The position numbers and the translations under genes are program-made. The notes beneath the pieces are model-generated. The model searched no databases. It saw only the letters and a list, made by a program, of their open reading frames with translations, and had not been told where the DNA came from. 64,000 nucleotides of DNA, from the NCBI RefSeq assembly GCF_901709675.1, contig NC_051096.1, forward strand, positions 2,385,001 to 2,449,000, in the 5' to 3' direction. This DNA is from Syngnathus acus. Its lineage: Eukaryota; Chordata; Actinopteri; Syngnathiformes; Syngnathidae. Below, piece by piece: positions 56,145 through 64,000 of this stretch; position 1 is the stretch's first letter; the number at the start of each line of letters is the position of its first letter.

Positions 56145-59100
56145 ATGTCTCGGCCTCTGGCTCAGCTGCTGCTGCCACCCCCGCCGGAGCTCCCTGCAGG
56201 GGCCAGCCCCCAGTTCGGGGCTCCCAACGGTGCGTCGAGCGGCCCCCCAGGCGGCCACCTGACCTCCATGACCAATCTCAAGTCGCTCCTGCAGCTGCCC
56301 GTCAAGGCTGACCAGCGAGGCGTCAAAGACTGCTGCGAGATCAAAGGTGAGCGTGCGGGAACTTGCGCGCGAGGGCCTGCTCGTGCATGCGCGCCGTCTC
56401 GCTCACTCTTTTAAAGGAGCAGAGATGGGAAATGCAAGAGCGTGCGACCAGTCGAGTCCGGTCGAGTCTCAATGTGGCGGCCGCTCTGGTGTTTTTTCTC
56501 TTTCTTGCCCTGAAATGAACTGCCGCCACAGCATTCTATTAGCTCCCTGTGGACCTCGGCCGTCCGTATGCGTGTGTTCGGTCCTGCACTTGCACGCGCT
56601 GCCCTTTGGCTGTGTTGGGAATCCGCTCGGACCGGTCGCAAGCCAGTGGCAGAAATGCGCATTCCCGCTCACATTCATACCGACAGACGCTTGATTGGTC
56701 TTCGGTGAAGAGGCTCAAGCCCCCAAGTTCTTTGAAGCCGTCCTCTGCCGCGCCACCCTGCGCTAACGTCGCATTGTGCTGATGTAGAGCTGTGCTCAAA
56801 TGATAACCGGAGACACATTTTCCTTCCGGGCAGATAAAGACAAACCTCTGGACTCGGATGAGAACTCGTTGGGATTGGGCAGCGGCGGCGGTGGGCCCGG
56901 CGGCCCGGGCAGCGGTGGCCCGGGCTCAGGAGCTCTGCGGCCCAATTCCCAGTCAGCATTCCTGGGACCACTGTTGTGGGAGCGGACGCTGCCGTGCGAC
57001 GGCGGCCTGTTCCAGCTGCAGTACATGGACCTGGAGGAGTTCCTGACTGAAAACGGAATGGGCATGCACGGAAACGGAACCAGCTCCGCCAGCGCCCAGA
57101 TCCCCTCGCAGGTAGCGACAGGACAGGACTGAATGGGGCAAGGACACGTCAACATTGACCCTGTCTTTATTTTATGTACAATCAGAGCTCCCAATCGGCA
57201 GTGCCTAGTCAGAGCTCTCAGTGCCCGCCCAGCTCTCCTTCGCCATCTTCGTCCTCGGTGTCCTCTACGTCGTCCTCATCCTCCTTGCTGGGACTGGAGA
57301 GCGTCCAAACGCTGCCGCCTCAGCAGCAAGGCTTGATGGGAGGACCTGAGTGTCTCCATGGTAAGTCAAGTCGCAGCGGTCTGGGATGGCGTCGGTATCA
57401 ATACAAGTATGGATAGAAATCTTTCCAAAAAATGATTAGGCTAACTCAATTTGTAGTTCAGGCCCAGTGAAAGCGCCACCTAGTGCTGATTAGTGGGAAT
57501 TACAAATTTCAAGCCCTGCGCATTTGCCACTCATTCACATACTCTCCCATTTAGCAATAGTTTTTTGAGCGACTGCAAGGCCAAATCGAATCCAAAGCCA
57601 AATGTGCCGCAGCAACTCAGAGGATGCATATTAGCATCGGCTTTCTGCGTATGCAGCTATGCTTGCCTTAATGCGCTCTCATCTGTGCAGCGCCTGCGTG
57701 TGCGCTTGTGTGTACCGTGAACACGTGACGGAGCTCAATCTGAAGCATCGAGCCAGAAGTGAAGTCGCGCTTGCTCACTTGCTTGCTGGCTTTACTACGC
57801 CGAGAGCAAGACAGAGGTGACGTTCATAATAGGCAGCGAGACGGGTGGATGGATGCAATGTGTATGCGAACAGCAGCCTGACTGTCCGCGTGTTAAGTAG
57901 TAGTCACGATGGCGTTTGCACAGGATTTCGTTTTTGATTTGTTTGTTTTTTAACTCAGCCAGTCAGGCAAGAGTTAAGGCGCGCTGACTGCGCGGGGAGG
58001 AGGCGAGGGAGGCGAGTTTGCTTTGCATGTTTTGAAATGTGTGCTCACACGCTCGGGCCATGTGCAGTCGCTGCGTCACGTGCCGCTGCAGGGAGCCGGC
58101 CAGGAGGAGCGAGCAAGGAGGGGGGGCAAGGCAAGCCGGCTCGGCTTGGCACATGACCTACTCGGGCTCCAGATGGATTCCGTTTTACGATCAAAAAATG
58201 ATGTGTGAAAGAAATTCACTTGGAGTTTGTGTCAACTAAGACTTGATTTGAGAATTTTCAGCTCGGTGTCATTGTTGGCTTGGCAGATGTCACTTTTTGC
58301 CTCTCAGTCCTGAAGTGAGCCCACTTTAAGGCTGCCTTGACAGAGGGAGGAAGGAAGGAAGGAGTCGAGCGGGGAGGGGCAAGGGGGCCGGCGTGTCTGC
58401 AAGCGTGTTGATGACATAACTGTGTTGACATGAGGCATGTCACCTGCGCGTGTGCATGCGCCCATGTTGCAGCTGGCAAAAAAGTACACACACGCTTGTC
58501 TTCAGTTCAAAAGTCAAGAAATCACAATACTAGAAGAAGTGAGTTAGACTTGTCCACACAAAAGTCAAACGTCAGTTCACATTGCTTTTGATTGCGTGGA
58601 GGGGGAGGAGGGCGGAAGATGAGAATGACGCACAGACAAACAGATGGGGCGGCAAGCGTGCGGAGGTGGCACGCGCGTGCAGGCGGGTGGGATGCTGTCA
58701 GCACGCGCGCGCGCGCCCACACCCACAGGTGCCTTCGGAGCACTCACATCAGCGGTGGGGGGGACGGTTGCCATGACAACATTGATTCCAAAGCGGAGCG
58801 GGGGCGTCGCATCGTTGTTTGCTGTAACGACGGCCTTCATTGCCAACCTGCAGCACTGGTGCGGCGCCCCCGGAATGACGCCCGTCGCTCTGTCATTTGT
58901 CCAAAATGTGCACAGTCAGCATCTTTTTCCAGATGTCAAGGTGACAAATTTGACACAAAATTGGATCTTTTAAAAAAAAATGTTTAGATTTTTTAAAATT
59001 TTGGGGCCTCGAGTGTTGGGAATTGAAGTGAAAGGAAAAGTGGAAAGGGAAGCTTGATTGTGATTTTGGCGACATCCAGTGGTGGTTATGGAGTTGGACA

Positions 59101-60279
59101 AAAACCCAAAGCAATGACATATATTGAAGAAATATCAAACCAACTATAACCCTATATTCATTATTATTCAATTCAAATAAAATTCAGATTGAAAGTGAAT
59201 GTTAGAAGAGCAGAATATAAAATAAAATCACTAAATACATCCATATCAAATAGAATCATATCTGTCTGTCTGTATCATAGAACGAGAAAGGCAAAGAATA
59301 ATATTAGTTGAATTAATCATTTTTAGAATCCTGTGATCAGCAATTATGCATCAATATAAAACTCAATGACGTCAACATAATGCCACATTGGTATTCTGAC
59401 TCCACCTAGCGGTAGCAAGTAAGGACGTTGAAAGCTGCACCTGATTTGTGACTTGAGCACAATGTGACTCTGGCGACATCTAGTGGTTGGAACGGACATT
59501 TTTTTTAAATGCCAAGTCAACCATCACATTTCACCCTCCTTCTCCTCCTCCTCCAGGCGCTCAAGTGGCAACCCAGGACGCATCACCCCCCTCCGGCGGC
59601 CCGCCTGGACCGGCGGGGTCGTCGACGGCCGGTGGCGGCGGCGACGTGCAAGTGAACTTTGACCCCGACCCGGCCGACGTGGCTCTGTCCAGTGTGCCGG
59701 GCCAGGAGGCCTTCGACCCACGCCGGCACCGCTTCAGCGACGAGGAGCTCAAACCACAGCCCATGATCAAGAAGGCCCGCAAGATGCTGGTGCCCAACGA
59801 GCAGAAGGTACTACAAGTCTCACGATGGATGGATGGATGGATGGATGGATGGATGGATGGATGGATGGATGGATGGATGGATGGATGGATGGATGGATGG
59901 AATGATGGAGGGGTGATCTATAAAAGGGTAGATGATAGACAAACAACTTGATAGACATTAGCATCAACTCTTTGCTCCTCCTCCTCCCCCATCATCACGT
60001 GACTAACGCTCCTCCCGCCATCTCCCCCCACTCCCCCACATACCGCGCTACCCCTCCCTCCAGGACGAGAGGTACTGGTGCCGTCGTGTGAAGAACAACG
60101 AGGCGGCCAAGCGCTCACGTGATGCGCGTCGCCTGAAGGAGAACCAGATCTCGGTGCGGGCCGCCTTCCTGGAGCGCGAGAACGCCGCCCTGCGCCTGGA
60201 GGTGGCCGACATGCGGAAGGAGCTCGGACGCTGCCGGAACATCATCAACAAGTACGAGAGTCGTCACGGCGACCTGTAA
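56145..60279 (+). CDS. dbp: D-box binding PAR bZIP transcription factor
   Basis: Five exons: 56145-56346, 56834-57111, 57186-57360, 59557-59807, 60064-60279; 373 residues. The start [19 protein letters not shown] fits fish DBP. A conserved block [15 protein letters not shown] and [13 protein letters not shown] (PAR-family activation region) is followed by a serine-rich stretch. The PAR domain ([40 protein letters not shown]) leads into the basic region ([20 protein letters not shown], about 312-331) and leucine zipper, ending [11 protein letters not shown] binds TTAYRTAA D-boxes as a dimer and drives clock output. DBP rather than HLF or TEF is favoured by the N-terminus and by the 19q13-type neighbours, but HLF-like residues at the C-terminus leave some doubt. 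Intron 3 (2.2 kb) is long for this window. See the upstream clock module. Confidence 0.88.
57722..60001 (+). promoter_or_regulatory. dbp: Three intronic CACGTG E-boxes in dbp
   Basis: CACGTG at 57722 and 58077 (intron 3) and 59996 (intron 4); two are followed by AC. Mouse Dbp is known to be driven by CLOCK-BMAL1 through upstream and intronic E-boxes, so these are plausible functional sites. Confidence 0.5.
59824..59900. repeat. (GATG)n / (TGGA)19 microsatellite in dbp intron 4
   Basis: About nineteen perfect TGGA units starting 17 bp after the exon 4 donor, occupying most of the first part of a 256-bp intron. Confidence 0.95.
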
Positions 60280-61802
60280 GCGCCACCCGCCCGCCGCCGC
60301 TGGGGACGGTGAGCAGACAAGCCAGAAACAGCAGCAGCACTTTAATGGACGGGACCAAACGCTATGCGACGCCCGTATCTTCTCGCTTCTTTGACCGTGC
60401 CATCCGTCAGGACTTTCCGCACAGGTGTGATCCCCCCGCCCCCGTTCTATCCGACGACGCTCCACAACACTTCAAGGCTATGCTGCGGTAGCTTTTTTTG
60501 CGCAGCACCGTCGTGACCTCCCGCATTAACGATCCAGAGTTCCCTCACGGTCAACGTTCTGCACCTGATGGGGCATTTTTCTTGTGGCAGAGTCTGTTTT
60601 CAAGTGGCGACCATTCATCATAACAACAACAGCTTTCGTGGAAACTCTTTGACGTGATCACGCCTCCGATGTGATGCGCCCTTGCTATGCCGTCACGATA
60701 TGCGGCACTGGGCATCGTATGTTTTTAGCACCCTGAAAATCCGCACTGCGTCCAATCGTGTCATGTTCTTTTGTGTCAAACTCGATTTTCCAAGGAGCTG
60801 CCCGGCGACCAATCAATTTAGCAACAGCAACACTTGTGGCGAAGATTAGGAGGAGCCGGCGCTATGCGGCCTGGCTAAGTGGCAACATTGCATTGCGTCC
60901 ACGTCTTGTTGCACCGCGATGCGGCACGCACCGGCTTGCCTCTGTTTCGAGCACCTCACTCCATCTGCTAGGGTGGCAGAGGATGGCGACCGTTTGACCT
61001 AACGACTGCAGCACTTTAGTGGAACCGCTATGTGGCAACGTCATGCTGTCTTTTTGCTCTATCCGGCGCGTGGCCATTTCACTTTCCACACGTCCGCCAT
61101 GCGACGTCCAATCGTCTCGTCTATTTTTCAAGCGGACAAAGAGGAAGCCGGGTGGGGCGGGGCGGGACGGCCGTGTCTATTTTTCTACGACCATGCAGGC
61201 CAGCAGGACTTTTCTAGATTTTTTATAGCGGGCATCGACCGGGGAGGGGCCGCGACCGGTCGTCCGAGAACAGAGGCAGAACGGAATGTATCTTGTCCAA
61301 TCAGGGATTTCATATGGTGCAAGAGGCGGGGCTTAGGAACCAATGTGAGAGCTGAGAGGGAGTTTGGGGGATCAGATGCTCGTTAGGTTTTTCTTTTTTT
61401 TTTTTAAGTGTGCTAGTCAATTCTTTTGGCAGCGTCGCACACTTTGGCTCGGCACCTTTGCCGTTTATTCCTCCCCTCAACATTTATGCACGCACACACA
61501 CTACAGATACAAACACACGTACATGGTGTTGTTTTGGACTTTGATGGTGCTGATCTGAAACGCTTCTTCACCTCACGCACGCACACAAATGCCCCCCCTC
61601 CCTTTTTTTTGTGTTGGAGTTTCTCTTGTGTTTGTGTCTGGATGAAGGCGTGTGTGGACTTCCAGGTGTAACCTTCAAAGCTTTCCAGCCATGATGGCTG
61701 CTCCCTCCTCATACTCTTTGACTCTCACTACATACATACAGTACATATGTGTGTGTATCCACATACATGCATATACTGTACTGTATGTAAAATATAAATA
61801 AA
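60280..61802 (+). other. dbp: Probable dbp 3'UTR
   Basis: Non-coding sequence after the stop with a final AATAAA at 61797-61802. A GTGTGT/ACATAC stretch lies just before it. Where the transcript actually ends is not certain. Confidence 0.45.
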
Positions 61803-64000
61803 TAGTATGTGTATATGATATATGCTTGAACTTTGTGATTCGAGTTGTGATAGACAAGATATTACAGGGGAAAAAAAAACAAATACCTTTTGGTCATTTT
61901 TCTCTCAGGTATTTTTGTCTGGGTAATTAAGTTCACAAAACGCTAAGCAAAAAAAAAAAAAAGTGGAACATTTGCGTGCACATTTTTGTAGGTTGCTGAC
62001 TTTGTACGCGGCTTTGGTTGAATCTTTCCTCGGATTGGTTGATTGATTTTCACAACGCGTATTCTGGAGCGTTTTGTTGTTGTTGTTGTTGTGAGGAGGA
62101 GGAGATAAAAACCAAACAAAGCAAGCCTGAAATGTCCCCGAATACCAAAAAGTTGAAGGAAGCCCCGTGCTGCTCTTCTTCCACTTGCTGTTATTCCCTC
62201 ACTTGACTTGAATTCCGCGGAACCCGTGCGCATCCTGGGTAATGTAGTTCCAATCTTCTTGTCTACGTTTGTTCCCGAATATCTTAACTGGACAAGGAAT
62301 AACTGGTGACTTTTGAACGGGACGTTTTGGGGAAGGACCAGCCTCGTCTTTTCTATTTTGTTGATTTTGCCATCGCGGGACTTTTTCTACGTCCGCATGG
62401 TGCGAATAGCGACCTCCTGCCAGGTAACCATGGCGACGATAATCACGACCTTGCAACTCTGGACGACCGCGTTCCCTATCGGTGACTCCGCGGCGCCACC
62501 TAGCGACACGGCGATATCTTTTTTTTGTGACGAGGATGATGGCGCTTTGACACAAATTAAACCTCCTTTCCACCAACCATTGAGTTGTCTTTCTTCTTAT
62601 TTTCTCATTCCACTCAACTACTCAGACAGCCATCCAATTACTAGTAAACCGAAGCCACGCACTTTTATCGCAAAATTTCACATCGAAAACCTAAGTGAGG
62701 GGTGTAAATGTTTTTTATTTGGAATTTAAAGTGTCTTCTTTCGGAATTCGGTAAGAACGATTAAAAGTTGCGTAGATTCAATCTGTCATTGCAAATAAAC
62801 CAAAGCATATCTTCTTACAGAATAAGTGATTTTAATTTTACTTTATTAAATTTGCAGTGGCTGCAGCGCCCTCCGGTGGCTGCGGTGAGAACCTCATGCG
62901 GCAGAAAGCACATCAATAACATTTGAATGATTAGAAATCAATGCAAGGGAATATATAATCTGGGCCAGATATTCGCGTGCGTGCGTTCCTGCGTCTGCGT
63001 GAGAGAGAATGATTTAGCTGAGTTTTTGTGTGCGTGAGTGTGCATATTGGAGCTAGTCTTTGGTGCGTGGTCCACATATTAACCTTGATGTCAGCCACCT
63101 GAGCGAGAAAATGTCAGCTGCCGCATGCCAATGAGCCAATCGGCAGCGCGCTCTCTTATCGTTTTGTCATTAGCCGGCACGCACACGCGTGCGTTGTGGG
63201 AGGCCTGTATAGGTCTATGCTCCTTCAATGCAAAATAAAATATTCCGCCAAAGCAGTGGGTCCTCGAGTTTCTTCTTGGTTATAATGGTTGTGCCTTGAA
63301 CAAAACAAGTTGAAAACTGGGAAAAAAAGGAGACATATCATGCAAAATGCACTTTTTTAGCTTTATATCCATTCTACTGTGCACTTGGAGTCTCCAGGAT
63401 TGTAGAAATTTTTAATCCCTCCAGGTGCTGCTGAGATACTTTAGTTCTTGTGGATGCATTTTTTTGTAGTTGTTTCAGATGAATAGCATCAAACATGCTG
63501 TTTTATTCTTGGGGAACACAATAATGTGGTAAATGCATTTGTTAAAATTTGTTGCATAAAATGGACGATGGCCCAGTCGAGGGTGAGCACTTCCTACTGC
63601 GGGCTCAAACAAAAAAACAAGCTCGTGAGACATCGGTGCCTCAAGCCATCCCACGCTGCCACCTTCAGGTGAGTTGAGGCGCTCCATGTGGGGCTTTGCC
63701 GCCCTCTTGTGGCATTAAGCGGGACTAGCGCATCATCCATATTTCAAAGTCGCAAAGCGATGACGTGCAGATGATTGAATGCCTAAAGCATCATCGCTAC
63801 CCATTCAAAGTACTCCTGGCTCCTCCTCCCTTAATGGCGTCTTTATTGGCGTTTAATTGCGCTCCTTTTCCCAGCGTTCCATCACGCTCGCTGCCATTAC
63901 GCTAATTGAAGCCTCATTCGCTTGAAACTGGCCCGAAACCCCACGCATGATTTCCTAAAAAGCAAGTTGGGCTTTGGACCAAGCTTTAGGCTTCCAAGTC
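61803..64000. other. Terminal interval, no gene recognised
   Basis: Mixed AT-rich and CpG-containing sequence with short frames only. A GTTGTTGTT run (62077-62091) is present. Nothing here matches a family I know. Confidence 0.4.

Noticed and set aside
62313-62729. 139-codon open frame near the window end
   Set aside because: No recognisable domain, no splice context, and it begins without a good ATG context. Probably chance.

Overview
This is a vertebrate nuclear window, almost certainly from a teleost fish and most likely a percomorph with a compact genome. All but two of the genes I recognise (the single-exon unknown gene and znf865) are split by GT-AG introns, many of them only 60-200 bp. 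Microsatellites (CA/GT, TGGA, TTTG) are dense, and copies of a dispersed motif widespread in fish genomes (core GCGACCAGTCCAGGGTGT) occur. A syngnathid-like or other small-genome percomorph is possible, but species cannot be fixed from the sequence.

Layout. 1-5.2 kb: 3' three quarters of pum1 (+) and its 3'UTR. 7.0-7.9 kb: cdc42se1 (-). 10.1-10.5 kb: mllt11 (+). 12.7-15.0 kb: gabpb2 (+). 16.5-19.8 kb: anp32e (+). 23.9-27.5 kb: plekho1 (-). 28.2-28.8 kb: an unrecognised single-exon gene for a coiled-coil, probably tail-anchored protein (+). 29.3-31.2 kb: tatdn1 (-), head to head with ndufb9 (+, 31.8-33.4 kb). 36.0-37.8 kb: a G-protein beta subunit, best matched to gnb3 (+). 42.2-45.1 kb: shisa7 (+). 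48.7-52.7 kb: a large intronless C2H2 zinc-finger gene, probably znf865 (+). 56.1-60.3 kb: the PAR-bZIP clock-output gene dbp (+). I worked out exon boundaries by hand for every gene; each set closes in frame and gives a protein close to the family length, except plekho1, which is clearly longer than its mammalian counterpart.

The gene set is ordinary housekeeping, neural and transcription-factor content rather than a cassette. The order stitches together blocks that in human lie on 1p35 (PUM1), 1q21 (CDC42SE1-MLLT11-GABPB2 and PLEKHO1-ANP32E), 8q24 (TATDN1-NDUFB9), 12p13 (GNB3) and 19q13 (SHISA7, ZNF865, DBP).

The most interesting signals are these. (i) A compact element cluster about 1.7 kb upstream of dbp has a duplicated RORE+CCAAT unit, three CACGTG E-boxes and a CRE, followed by a strong splice donor, and further E-boxes lie in dbp introns. 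(ii) anp32e lacks most of the expected H2A.Z-interacting helix sequence. (iii) A gabpb2 intron carries a poly(A) signal that would give a form without the leucine zipper. (iv) There is an unknown tail-anchored coiled-coil gene. (v) plekho1 carries an SR-like DSPRS expansion. (vi) pum1 has a 64-bp GC-AG intron and a cluster of UGUA motifs in its 3'UTR. I see no convincing tRNA, rRNA, CRISPR, intact transposon or viral sequence.
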